Source: Dastarcus helophoroides (taxonomy: Eukaryota; Arthropoda; Insecta; Coleoptera; Bothrideridae). From it: a DNA stretch of 64,000 nucleotides. The translations under genes were made by a program, and so were the position numbers. The stretch covers positions 1,488,001 to 1,552,000 of the forward strand of contig CM053332.1 of the NCBI GenBank assembly GCA_028583605.1, read 5' to 3'. Position 1 is the stretch's first letter, and every line of letters starts with the position of its first letter. Shown here piece by piece: positions 36,937-48,548 of the stretch. The notes beneath the pieces were generated by a model. That model saw only the letters and a program-made list of their open reading frames with translations, did no database searches and had not been told where the DNA came from.

Positions 36937-37260
36937 ATGGAAAAGTTTGCCTAACGCTCTCTTTAGGCAGATTGCCCATTTGAGGATAATTATTTGATGG
37001 TTTACACTTAAAACATTGAATGCATTTATGTACTACAAGTCGAGCATAATTCTTTTCTCCTAAAGGCCAGTATTTGTCTCTAATTTTTGATAATAATAAC
37101 TGTGGGCTCTTGCATGCAACAAACATTTATGTTCATGAGTAAGGGGCAATTTGGAAAAATAATGTTTTGGCAACAGAATGAGATGTTTGGCTTCAAATCT
37201 TAAGTTACGGTGTTGTAATCTGCCTCCAACACATAAGATGTGTTGATCATCTAAAAAAAG
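36890..37260 (-). pseudogene. BEL/Pao integrase zinc-binding region and preceding linker
   Basis: The frame 36890-37126 reads SKIRDKYWPLGEKNYARLVV, then HKCIQCFKCKPSNNYPQMGN and a start of the catalytic core (GVDY). The Cys pair and preceding His belong to the HH-CC integrase zinc domain. Further up, 37127-37260 encodes DDQHILCVGGRLQHRNLRFE and LPKHYFSKL in a shifted frame; an extra two bases near 37108 relative to the copy at 35280 cause the shift. The sequence stops abruptly at about 37262, where an inverted reverse transcriptase fragment begins. Confidence 0.8.
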
Positions 37261-37267
37261 ATCTTTT

Positions 37268-37699
37268 TTCCATTTTGGTGAGTTTTAGAAAACACAATGT
37301 AGTATTTGCAGCTGACATTTAAAAAATGTATCGGCAGGTCCTAATAGAACCAAATGAAAGGTGTTTTTAAAGGATCCTTTGGCGCGATGATTCATCTGGT
37401 CCAACTGAAACTTACCAGCTCAATACTATTACTTACGGAACTGCCTCGGCTCCGTATTTAGCCACACGTTGTTTGCTACAAATAGCAAATGAATTCGCAG
37501 AACAATTTCCAAAGGCTAGTCAAATTATAGAAAATAATTGCTACGTGGATGATATTCTTTCAGGCGGTGAATCAGCAACAGAAGTTACTACCTTTTATAA
37601 TCAAATTGAATTGGTTTCAGGAAAAAGATTTGTATTTCAATTTTCTAATTTTGAAGCACACACTAGATATTATTTTCTATTTTTAATACGCAACAACTA
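37268..37699 (+). pseudogene. BEL/Pao reverse transcriptase fragment, inverted relative to the integrase
   Basis: The plus strand encodes VSFRKHNVVFAADI, a stop, KMYRQVLIEPNERCF, a stop, then WRDDSSGPTETYQLNTITYG, TASAPYLATRCLL and CYVDDILSGG, with the YVDD catalytic motif at about 37540-37551. These are consecutive blocks of BEL/Pao reverse transcriptases (ADIEKMYRQ, WRDD, TYGTASAP, YVDD). Its orientation is opposite to the adjoining integrase on the minus strand, and both meet at about 37262. This means inversion or two independent fragments. Two stop codons and truncation after FQFSNFEAH inactivate it. Confidence 0.85.
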
Positions 37700-37934
37700 A
37701 GCTTTGGTTTAATGTAAAAATTTGCGAGTCTAGCTCTTATAGTTTGAGAGTTATTTAACTGTAAATTTGAAAAATAAAAAAATATCGATATTTGAATGTT
37801 TAAAGTGTTTTATGCGTTTCAAACTGTTTTTTTTTCAACATTTTTACCATCACCCGAAAATGTGTTTGGAAATATGAAATTTAAGTATTTTTTCATAACA
37901 TTTTGTCTTTAAACTCGAAATGATTTCTTTTGAA

Positions 37935-38098
37935 AAATAAAATAAGTAAATAAAGAATTGCAAGTTAAGCTAAGACTCCGGAAAAATTGGAAATTTGAAT
38001 TAAAACATATCTTCTTTAGATTTTTTATCCTTAAATAAAATAAGTAAATAAAGAATTGCAAGTTAAGCTAAGACTCCGGAAAAAATTGGAAATTTGAA
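37935..38098. repeat. Direct repeat of about 65 bp with a 98-bp offset
   Basis: 37935-37999 and 38033-38098 are almost identical (AAATAAAATAAGTAAATAAA through AGACTCCGGAAAAATTGG to AAATTTGAA), differing by one A. They are separated by 33 bases. They look like two units of a local tandem repeat adjoining the CT microsatellite. Confidence 0.85.
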
Positions 38099-38159
38099 AA
38101 TATTGAAATGTATTTGCTTTATAGGAAAATACCAAAAACGTTTTTACTTCAAAATTAGC

Positions 38160-38161
<2 letters not shown>

Positions 38162-38228
<67 letters not shown>

Positions 38229-38231
38229 TCT

Positions 38232-38292
<61 letters not shown>
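38162..38292. repeat. Long (CT)n microsatellite
   Basis: About 130 bases of nearly pure CT dinucleotide with two interruptions (CTCCCTCT at about 38223 and CTTCTC at about 38235). The forward frame through it (38094-38300) encodes only Ser-Leu repeats and is not a gene. Confidence 0.95.
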
Positions 38293-38294
<2 letters not shown>

Positions 38295-40266
38295 GTCTAA
38301 ACTTCACGTCGAAATTAAAAGAGAAATAGAAATTTTAAGTTTAAACTTGAACTTTTGGTTTTTTTCGTTTTAGTTCAATATCTGAGTTGCAAATATAAAG
38401 CACTTTATATTTTATTCATTATTGTTTATTTTTCTTTATAACAAGTAATAAAACATTTAAATTTGTAGTAAATAATAAAATATAAACCAATGATCTAAAC
38501 ATCTGAATAAAAAGAATAAACCTAACCTAACGTAAATAATATAATCAATTTATTCAGAATGTATTAATTCCCTAAAAATGTTATAAATGTGTTCTAACAA
38601 TATTTCGTAACTTCTTTAATGTCTGGGTTGGAAAGTTTCCTTTATTAGTAAGTTCTCTTAGGTATACTGCGTTCGATTAATTCTGGTGTGGACTTTAGTG
38701 ATATAGATAAATGTTTATTTTATATTTTCCTGATCAGTGTTAATAAAATATCCACCAAGTTCAATATTTTCTCACTTATGAATAACTATTATGTTAATTC
38801 TATTTAATGCAAGTTATGTATTTTGTTTTGTTGACGAATTTTGGTTGTGTGCCAGAATTTGAAATTTTTGAGAAAATTTTTAAATATAAGTTGTCAATTA
38901 TGTCGGATCTTCTAAATGGTTTGATTAGATGCATGAAAAGCCAACACATTGAAAACGACTATTTTTTGTTGTAATTGTGACTGCAATTCCAGTTGCATAA
39001 TAGTAACTCGATCTGTTGCAATCTCATTATTGCATTTACTGCGGTTACATATTAGGTAAATAATTAATTAAAAATAGTGCAAGATATGCTCCGTTATTAT
39101 TACCTTGGTGTCGAGTCACAAGTCATTGTTGTTAATGTAAAATTTCCACTCAGGAAAAGTGGCTAAATTTTCCCATTTACTTAATATTTGATAAGGTCAT
39201 GAAATCTACAGTCTTGACTTTAGATCTCTGCATACTAAATCCTAGATATTTATTAATAAATTTAAATGTATCATAAAATACATAAATTATTTATGTAGGA
39301 ATTAATAACGTATTAAATTTAGAGCAGATTATATTTTACACTCAATAAATACTGTCATGTTAAAAGAAATTGTTGTTGTACTTAAAGTAATGTAAAATCA
39401 ACTTAATTGTTTCGAATATCACTGCTTCATTTCGAATAACTAAATATGAATATATTAAATTGGCAGCTAACTAATCGTGAATTTTACTGCTAGAGGTATT
39501 TAGTACTCTATTTTAATATAAATATTTACTTAAGTAACATGAACATTAAGTCAATTAATTAAATTCAAAATTAAAGGGTAAAAGGTAACATAGCTCAATT
39601 TCGGAATTCTAATACTGACACTAACGATGAAAGCTTTTGGAATCAGAACCAAATTATCGCAAAAAATAGGCATTCATGGGCACTGCTGACAAAAGTAAAA
39701 CTTTCAAATTAGTAAATAAATATGATACAAATATTAAAAATATTTGTTCAAGTTGTTCATTTTTCTACTTAAAATAAATAATAAAACATTTAGTACTCAC
39801 TGTTCTATTGGACAATGATTCTACAATTATAATATAACAATCAAATCTAAACACAATTTGATGGATATGTTACAATACTTACAATGCGAGTTCACATTTA
39901 CAATTGTCAACATACATTAGAGGGAGGTGGATTCTTGCCAAAAGATCCCGGATTCAACTCCGCGTTTTAAATTCTCTTATTATTATCCCCTTTTTTAGTT
40001 CAAAAATCCTAAAAATACTTCAGCGCTAATGCTAAGTTCATTATCGTCGTAATTTTGGCAAAGCAAATGACGAAATAAGAATACTGCAATATTAACGTTT
40101 CCTTTTTCAGACGTAACATTCTAATGCAATAAATTCTTAATTATTTTAAGAAAACTAACAACAAAAATTCGATTAAAAATGACCGACTGCGTCAGTAATC
40201 ACGAGGCCATAGCAAAATATAAAAACGCCTGACATATTTTATTAACAATAAGTCCATATAATTTTA
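38293..40266. other. AT-rich noncoding DNA
   Basis: No gene, TIR or array is seen. 39925-39970 (GGAGGTGGATTCTTGCC...AAGATCCCGGATTCAACTCC) has a weak tRNA B-box-like word but no matching A box at the right distance. Confidence 0.4.
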
Positions 40267-41222
40267 TACAGGGTGACAATTTGAAAAGTAGCAATCAAGG
40301 ATATCTCTTAGACAAAAATTTCTATCAAGAAGATCTAAAATATATATCGGGGGAATGGAGGGAGAACCAAAATGAAGTATTTTTTAAATCACTTTGCCTC
40401 ACCCCTTAGAAGGGAGCCACCCCAATTTATGTTTTTTTTAAATATGAACCCACTTCTTAAGCAGATCGTAGGAAAGGTTGCTGCTGTTTCTTTACAGTCT
40501 TGTAACAAAATCTTAAATCGTACGATCAGTTTTTGAGATATCGATGTTTAATTTAAGCAACATTTTTGACAACTAATAATTTTGATTATCTCGTAGGCAA
40601 AATATTCTGTCTTAAAGGTTTCAAATACACTTCGCGGAAACCAAAGAATCTGTTTTTTGACTTACCCTTCTACCCTTTCCGATCTAGGAGCTAGTCACCC
40701 CTATTAATTCTTCTAGAATAAAAACAACCCTTGTAAGACCTCTTTGGAAAAACATTTTTCAGCTTCTGCATGTCTGCAAAGAAGAATAGAAGTCTTTTCA
40801 ACACGTATTATACGGGGTGTGTTCGTTTTTAGAAATATTAATCAGGTTTCGCTGATGTGCATTTGAGATTTTTATGTTGGAATTTTTTGTCTAAGAGACA
40901 GTTAAAATTACTAGTTGAAAAAAAAGAGGCTTATTTTAAACACCGATATCTCAAAGACTAATCCTAGGATTTATTATTTTGTTTTAAAACTGTGAAGAGA
41001 AATCAACAAGCTTTCCAACGATGTGCCGCACATGATAGGTTTGTATTAAAAAAATAATAATAAGTTGGGGTGGCTACCCTCTAAAGGGTGAGGCAGGCTG
41101 AGTCAAAAATACTGCACTTTGGTCCCCCCTTCAATCCCCAGATATGTGTTTCAGTTCGTAATGGCGGCATTTTTGGTCTAGGAGAAATTCCCGATGGCTA
41201 CTTTTCAAATTGTCACCCTGTA
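40267..41222. mobile_element. Mariner-type MITE, about 955 bp
   Basis: The left end TACAGGGTGACAATTTGAAA and the right end, read inversely, TACAGGGTGACAATTTGAAA are identical for at least 20 bases. TA dinucleotides adjoin both ends. The arms stay partly complementary inward: both sides contain TCTTAGAC/GTCTAGGA-type, CCTTAGAAGGG...CCACCCC / GGGTGGCTACCCTCTAAAGG, GTACGATCAGTTTTTGAGAT and GAGATATCGATGTTTAA words in inverse orientation. There is no transposase. TACAGGGTG ends are typical of insect Tc1/mariner families. Long internal complementarity suggests a foldback-type derivative. Confidence 0.8.
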
Positions 41223-42084
41223 TAAATACTATTTTGTATTAGATATCCTGCTGATTTCGTAAGAGATGACGGAAGGACTAGAAATTGAAAGATGCATTGT
41301 TTTACCATTTCGTAATCAGACTAAGAGAATTAAAGCGTTTTGTAACTTCTTTCATGTCACTTAATCAAGAAAAAACAAATAAGGTTACCTTGCTGAGAGC
41401 CATAAAAAACATTCGAGAGCCCGAGAAACTGCATGAAATGCGAAATTCCTTAACTCTTGAATCAAGTGGTGCATTAAAAAACTCAACGTGTTCGCTGCCG
41501 CCGGTTCTCTTTGGGTTATTAACTGACTAAATGCGTTCAATAGCTACCATTTTATGACTGTATTTTACGATTTCATTGATTTTTGTCTTTGCTGCTGTCG
41601 ATGTTCTTAAGAAGCTTAAATATTAATTAAACAAGAAAACATGAAAGTTTCTTTGGAAACAAGTTACGTATGGTAAATTTCAAATTACACTGCGTGACAA
41701 ATTTCGATAAAATTTAGGCACCCTCTTCAAATTTACGTATGTATTTATCTCATCACTTAATAAGAATATAAGCATAACTTTTTTGTAACACGTATCATTT
41801 TTTAGGTACAGTTATTATTGAAAAAATCTAAAAAATAAACACTCAGTTTTACATATTCCATTTTTTTTAGTGTCTAAGAAAACGCGACGATAAAAGTTTT
41901 TATTAATATTTTTTGCAGCATTAAACACAAAATGCCTTGTTAAAAACAAATATTATACACAAATCAGATAACATAATTACCTTTTCTGTTCATTTTGGCA
42001 AGTATCTTTTAAAATAACGAAGGCTTCCACTGCCAGAGTCAGTGCAGGACATACTTCTTCTGGGATTGGACCGTGTCAAAGAAC

Positions 42085-42140
42085 AACTAAAAGTGTTCGA
42101 CGTTTCGCCCACCATCGTAGGGGGCTTGTTCGGGAACAAA
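42085..42140 (-). mobile_element. Penelope-like terminal hairpin motif
   Basis: On the minus strand GAACAAGCCCCCTACGATGG continues into TGGGCGAAACGTCGAACAC. A hairpin word followed by GCGAAACGTC is the standard layout of Penelope-like ends and resembles a hammerhead lower half (GAAAC-GUC). The CUGAUGA core is absent, so this copy cannot be a ribozyme. The overlapping minus frame 41990-42295 is not considered coding. Confidence 0.35.
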
Positions 42141-42543
42141 AAAAAGAAACAATAAATGAAAAGAAAAATATGAGGTAATATGCAAAAATGAAAGAATGAA
42201 AAGGCCAATTTCAAAACATCGGAGCACGGTAACTCAGTATGTCCACCATACCAGAGGCGAAACTCTTCTTTCGTAATTTTCATACCAAAAAACATAAAAT
42301 TGCCGATTTTCTAGACAATACTTCTTAAAATCACAAAATTATTAAGAAGTTTCAAATTAAAATTCCAACTTTGAACACCCTGTACCTCGTAAACCTGCAA
42401 CATTTTTATAAGGCATGTTAAGCTAATCACCACACCATATTTTGGTGTGTAGTACCTCCAGAGATTGCCCATTTTTAAAGAATCACCCTGTGTAGCATCT
42501 CAACAACATTAGTACCATTTCTCAAGCCGTTTTAAACCCTTCT

Positions 42544-42587
<44 letters not shown>

Positions 42588-43153
42588 TCATCACTTACGG
42601 TTTCAAGATTTGAAGAAAGAAAAAAGAAGTGTAATGGAACCTCGCAGATAAATTCTGGTCTCGGACCAAATCATATAATTCCTGCTGTTTAATTAAACGC
42701 AAATAATGTAGAACTCTTAAAAAGTTTAAAATTTTCTAATATTAATCTTGGTATGTACTGTGCTTGTTTTTTTACCTCTCGGTATTGGGCGTACCTAACT
42801 TTAATGTTTGACCCATTTTAGGAGACAACGGAGGAGGCATAGGTTCAGTATGAGTTATTTAGTTTTATACAGAAATTACGGTGAAGAACTACACCTATAT
42901 TATCCTTAATTTTTTTTTTCGAAATTTCTTGTCTATAAACCATACAAAGCAGAAATAAAGCAGAAATCATTGTAATGCTTATTGTATTCTCGCTTCAGAT
43001 TCGGTATGGCAAATGGCACAAATGTCTTATTTTTATTTAGATGAGGTAAGAGGGTCAAAGATCATCATATAGAAAACAGTTGCTGAAGCAATTAATTATC
43101 TTGCAATAAGTACAAAATTTCCCAAAAAAAGATTTTCAGATACTTATTTGAAA

Positions 43154-43187
<34 letters not shown>

Positions 43188-43599
43188 GAAAAATTATACA
43201 ATTATTTTCATAAATAGCTTTTCAAAAATATACTCAAACATATCTAATAAATATTGCTTTAATAATGAAAATCTTTACTAAACACCTAAAAGGAAGTACT
43301 TAAAAATATCTCACCCTGTAGCTCAAAAACAAGACGTGATGGGATCATAAAATGTTCACTGCGTATATACTACACCTAGTAGCAACCTGTTTTAGCTATC
43401 TGTTTCATGGATGCCGATACCGTGTCACGAAGTGATCTAGTGGGAGAGTGATAATCACCATTATTTACTGTTTTTCTACAAACATTTCCAAGGAACATAG
43501 GTGCAAGAACTGATAGATTTGATTCCTTAAAAACAACATTCTTCAGATATACAAGAGGTTTGGGGGCAGCAATTATGTATAGTTCAAACTTGTTTAATG

Positions 43600-43745
43600 C
43601 GACAGTTAATCATTGCTGATATAACCGCCGATGATGCAGTAATGCGAAACCTGGTCCTGTGTTAGCAAATATTTATCAAAACATTGTGGAATTTTTTAAT
43701 ATCTGTTGCTTTTTAATCGCTAATAAAGTTTAAAAGTTATAAGGG
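43600..43745 (+). mobile_element. Penelope/retrozyme-like repeat with a decayed hammerhead motif
   Basis: 43628-43660 reads CCGATGA, TGCAGTAATGC, GAAAC, CTGGTC, CTGTGTTAGC. This follows the hammerhead order: core (CUGAUGA with U4 changed to C), stem II GCA/UGC with a GUAA loop, GAAA, short stem III ACC/GGU, C17, then stem I. Upstream TTGC and TAAC can partly pair with GTTA and GCAA in the downstream strand. The U4 change and stem I mismatches should prevent cleavage. The following TATTTATC..ATTGTGGAATTTTT..TGTTGCTTTTTAATCG recurs at 33705-33790. Confidence 0.5.
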
Positions 43746-44069
43746 TTACCCTTTGAAAGTAAACTGTACTTAAAACAAATTAGGCATTCATTTAGACTGC
43801 CGGCGGAAGTGACTACAAAATAATAAATAATAATAATAATTACAAAATATTTAAACGCAGCTGTTGATAAAAATATTGGCATTATTTTAAAATATTAACA
43901 CATTTAATGTCCATTGCTGTACTGTATATATTAATTCTAAAATTAAACAATTAAAACAATATAATCAAATTGAAACATAATTTATACAACGCACAGTATA
44001 CATATAGATCGAATCTCCACATAGTCAGTTTAACCTTATAGGGTTGGTGTACGTTCATGTATTAATCTG

Positions 44070-44125
44070 AGATAGTATAGCTCAGTTAGTTCTCGCGTGA
44101 TAGGCCCTGGGTTCTGTCCCCGGTT
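44070..44125 (+). other. tRNA-like promoter boxes (pseudogene or SINE head)
   Basis: TAGCTCAGTTAG at 44078-44089 matches the tRNA A box and GGTTCTGTCCC at 44110-44120 resembles a B box, but the gap between them is too short for an intact tRNA and no acceptor stem pairs. It may be a tRNA-derived SINE head or a shortened tRNA pseudogene. Confidence 0.35.
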
Positions 44126-45565
44126 CTGATCGTACAATTTAAATTCTATGACACATCCTACTCATTGCTACATATGCTGTTAGCGTTAGGGCATGTTGGT
44201 AACGGAATATTAGCGCAATGGCGATGTAAAACCATGTAAAAATCGCTCAACGCGGCTAAGGTTTTCACTTCAATAACTAATTTCTTAGATATTCCTGCAC
44301 TATCACTTGTAATCTACGTCGTAAGATTTATCGAATTTGGGTTCCGTAGAGCAAAATTAACGAACGAAATAAGATCTAAACTTGTGTCTGATTATCAAGT
44401 TAAGAAATTGGTCGGTATTTTATTTCAAGTTGATGTATAATTAACTTACTTATCACTTTTTTTTTGAAATCAAATTATTCTCTAATTTGGTTAGATTATG
44501 CCAATTTTTTTATCTTAGCCAATTCGGGGAAATATTATTATTAAAGATAATAACGATTGGATAATGAAAAATTCGAGTGATAACATTCAGACACTAATAA
44601 AATATTTACAAAGCATAACTAAATGTTAGCCATTTGCATAAATCAATTTTATCCCACATAGTGGAATTTTGAAATACATATCTTGTCCCCTGAAAGCTAT
44701 TATCTTCAGAGAGATACTATTACCCAATCCTAAAATTAACCCTTATATACTAAGAATATTCTTCGTGCATAATCGACCGCGTCCTAATGTGCATGCGCAT
44801 CTGATCATACATGTCGTAGTGTCATAATTCTTTATCTATCAACCTTAACTATTTTTAACAGAAATGAGTGGCCTAAAGGCCCAGCGCAGCCATTCATAAG
44901 GTTGTCACCAGTCTTTTGAATGGCTAAGCTTTCACATGCATTTGCATTTAACATAAAATTCTTATTTACTACTCTTAAGAGTTTAATATTATTATCTGTC
45001 CTATGATCCAATTAAAAGCATGTCGAGGCACACTTGACTTCTCAATTCTTCCGCACCTCAATGGAGCAAAATGCTCCTTCAGTCGGATTTTAAGAGATCG
45101 TCTAGTCTGCCCGAATTACTCTGGAGGACAGTCTTTACAGGAAATTTGGTAAATATCGGACTTGTCCGTTTGCTCTACTTCATCCTTCAAACCACCCAAA
45201 AGCGAAGTGGAATTTTTATTCCACCCCACATAAATATGGTCCAGCTGTATATTAAATTAAAACTAATGATGATGATGGTACTTTTAATCAGAGTTCAAAT
45301 GTAACATAAAACGTCTGACCAAAAGAAAGAACTGTTGTACGAATTTATCATGAAACAATTTTCCTTTGCTTAATAAATGCTCTGACACCTTTCTTTTTGC
45401 AGGTAAATTTAACAACATGGAGTATGGCGCCTCGGTGCAGTTCCATGAAATTTTGAGTTTAAAAGGGTAAAGTATTCCAAAATTTTCCTTATAAAAATTT
45501 AGTTGAGTTTAATCTGTGAAAAAAACAGTCTGGTTTTGTTAAATTTATGAAAACAAATTTATCAC

Positions 45566-47973
45566 TAAGTAAGTGTAGAAATAAATGAAATATATTAAGT
45601 TTTTCCATCTAGCGTCTTGTCATTTTTTGGCATGCTCACTTGAGTATCCATTATTTATAAAGGTTTTTTTTAACCTTGGGTCTCTCCTAAATTATTTCTG
45701 TACATGCTAAAAACAATTTTAGCAAAGAAAAAAAATTTAACCCTACGTGAATGACGATATTTTTCCCATTTAATCAACATGGGGTTTTCGCGCTTTTTGA
45801 AATTCATGTTTTTTCTTGCTTACTATATTCAATAACTTATCAAAAGTTGTTATTTCTATTTCTATTATGATCTCTTTATAGGAAAAGTTTGGTTGAAGTC
45901 CAAAATTTATTTTGTAATTTTAGGGGAGTAAAACAAATTCTTTGGGCAAGTTGGTATTTGCCGAACTTTTATGGTCGATACTGGCTAAATGGGTGAATCA
46001 GTTTTAACTTTTAAGTAAGTCGTTTGATGTGAAATTTAATACTCTTTAATTTTGGTAACAGTTTCTACGGGGTTTTTTTGGCTTTCAAAATTTAAACGAC
46101 ACTAAAAATTCATCGCAAATCCTTCTATGATCGAAGTGAATTTCAGAAGTTACCCGCTTTGGGGGAATTTTTAAAAAGAAAACGTTGAATTTACGTTGAA
46201 TTATCGAAATTTCATTTTTTCCGTTTCTCTTTCCAATAGTTTCGTACGTTTTTATGTACTAACTACTAATACTTTTTCGATATATTTAAATATTATATTT
46301 TAGTTCATGCTCTGACCCAAAAGTTTTGTCTATGGTTGACATACTAAATTACCGTGCTCTTTCTACTTTGCCTACCTTGTCATATGTCATTTTTATTTCT
46401 GAAGAGTTTCGTCTTTGGTAGGTTGACCTAATAAGCTACGGTTCTTCTGTATTAAATTGAGCGTTAATTTGTTCTCTTAAGAATCTTAAGATGGAAAAAA
46501 AACTCACAAATTTTTGATAATTCTTGGATCGCTCAAATTCCCCTAGGAATATATTTTTTTTTAAATTTTATCCTACTCTAGTATGAAATTTGATAGAAAA
46601 AATGTATTTTAAAACACACAAATAGTAGATAAAATTTATGAACCCTTTTAATTGTGTTGTGAAGGAAAACCTAATTTAGAGGGAATTGAAAACATTCCTA
46701 GTTAATTATTAATATCTTCATTAAATTACTAGTATGAGTACAAGAATGAATATGTACATGTTATTACATTCAATGCCATTAATTTCGCAAGTATTAATAA
46801 AAAGAAAGGAAAAATATTGGAAATCGGTAAATAATCTCGGTTCAACCTCCTTAAATTTGCAAGATAAATTGATTGACCTTCGATATAAAACTTCAATATG
46901 AAAAGAATCATATTATAACCGCTGGTAATTTACTAAATACAATGAGCAAGAAAAAAATTATTTTCCAAAGAGTGCAAAATCCCCATTTTAATTAAATGGG
47001 AAAAGTATAGTCATCTAGGCAGGGAAAAATGGCATCAGATTTTTTTTTCTAAAATTGTTTATAGACTGCAAATAATTAATTTAGAGAATACCCAAGTTAA
47101 AGAAACCTTCGCTAATAACGAACACCCTAATGTTCACGTATGTCCTTTACTTGATTCGTACTTGCCAAATTTATATTTAACATTGACATAAAAACTCTGC
47201 ATTACTATCAGAAATCGAAGGAGGTCCATTTGCGGTTGCTTTTTTAGGCTTTTTAATTTTTCTTCCATTGTAAAATGAAAGCAATTAAAAAATATTAAGC
47301 TTTTTTTGTTTACTTGTCTGTTTAAGATACTAATCAAGTAAGGAACGTACACGTAAACATGACAAAAAATCACAGCAGTACACTAAGTGGGAAAACGTTT
47401 TTTACGGACTACACATATATGTAGATATTATGAATGACTAAAGCAAATAATTTGATTGAACACAAGAAAGAAAAATATAAATATGAAATTTCTTACGGTT
47501 GTTTATGTCATAAAAACGAGAACTCACATTATTATTATTCACTTGACATTTCTCTTTTCAAAATAAAGTTGTCACTAATATATTTTAAGGTTATGTGATA
47601 GGCTTGATAAAAATGCATTAAAGGTACAGGATGTCTAAAAAAATTAGCATAAATCAACCACAAGGACACTGCAGATGACTGAAAAAATATTAGTAACTAA
47701 TGTTTTAGTTGCACACATGTCATGTTAATCATAATTTATGACCAAAACGATTCAGAAAATATTATTTCTGCTAAAGAATGTTTAAATGTTGCCATAAGAT
47801 TAAACGCTCATTTTGAATCCAACAGAAATTACTTCCTAGGACTGCAACGAAAATAAAATGAAAAACTAATATACATTTTAATTGCTTCCTTCGTTGACAG
47901 CTCTCCTTAAATCTACATCACGTCAAACAAACCATTACCCCGTCATGCTACTCTATCAAATAACACATTAGCT
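45566..47973. repeat. 2.4-kb direct duplication, unit 1
   Basis: Starts TAAGTAAGTGTAGAAATAAA and ends CAAATAACACATTAGCT; the same sequence recurs at 48549-51010 in the same orientation. The units differ by scattered substitutions and small indels, with a denser indel cluster around 46440-46900. A 79-codon minus frame (47134-47373) is preserved in both copies but resembles no known protein. A mariner-like end (TACAGGATGTCTAAAAAAAT) lies at about 47631. No TIR or LTR features mark the unit ends. Confidence 0.9.
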
Positions 47974-48548
47974 ATAAGGGAAGGGTGGAGGGTGGGGATG
48001 AGGGGTCACCGAAAGAATCTTAAAAAATAATTTTTTTTAGTTTCTCGTCGAAATACTTCGCTTCAGAAAAAAATAAAACAAAAATCATAAAAATACATCG
48101 TATCATATACGTATTCGTGTAAGTGGTGTTTACCCCCCAAAAAATTTTTTTTCGACAAAATCCAAAAACAGGTAAAATTAGTTTTGGTGTATAAAATAAC
48201 ATATATTTTTTTCAGAATTTTGCTGACGTAATTACCATTTTTATGATTAAAAAACTTCTAAATGGGGTAGTTTGCCCCCATGGGGGGGGTGGGAAAATTT
48301 AAAAAAAAAGTTTTCTTTTATTTCTCGTCAAATCAAAAACTTTTGGGAAAAAACGACTCGAATATCATTTGTAGTATTCGAGAAGCAGCAAAATCTGCAT
48401 TTTTTTCCTCAACTTTGAGGGGGTAAAACTACCCTTAAAACCGTTTATCAGCCGATAAAAAAAAATACGTGTCTCTTAGATTTTGGTCCTTTAAAACATA
48501 TCCAAAAATTAGCAAAATCGGCGCCGGACACTTCGCGACCTTTCCTTG
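47974..48548. mobile_element. 575-bp unrelated segment between the duplicated units
   Basis: Begins ATAAGGGAAGGGTGG and ends CGCCGGACACTTCGCGACC TTTCCTTG, with unusual G/C runs (TGGGGTAGTTTGCCCCCATG, GGGGGGGTGGG, GAGGGGGTAAAACTACCC) in an AT-rich background. The ending resembles a repeat I have seen in insect genomes but cannot name. It may be a non-autonomous transposon inserted at, or responsible for, the duplication junction. Confidence 0.4.

Larger units (their letters stand above)
41223..45565. other. Noncoding DNA with several transposon ends and microsatellites
   Basis: 42365-42490 carries CACCCTGTAC and CACCCTGTGTA words and a palindrome CACACCATATTTTGGTGTG, probably mariner-MITE remnants; another end is at 43312 (CACCCTGTAG). 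(CT)n is at 42541-42585 and (AAT)n at 43153-43184. The open frames at 41285-41530 and 45071-45304 resemble no known protein. Confidence 0.4.

Noticed and set aside
38094..38300. 68-codon plus frame of Ser-Leu repeats
   Set aside because: Translation of the CT microsatellite.
39925..39970. Possible tRNA or SINE (B-box-like GGATTCAACTCC)
   Set aside because: No A box at the correct distance and no stem pairing.
41990..42295. 101-codon minus frame containing SNTFSCSLTRSNPRRSM
   Set aside because: Overlaps a Penelope-like terminal motif and microsatellite-like AT stretches; no domain.
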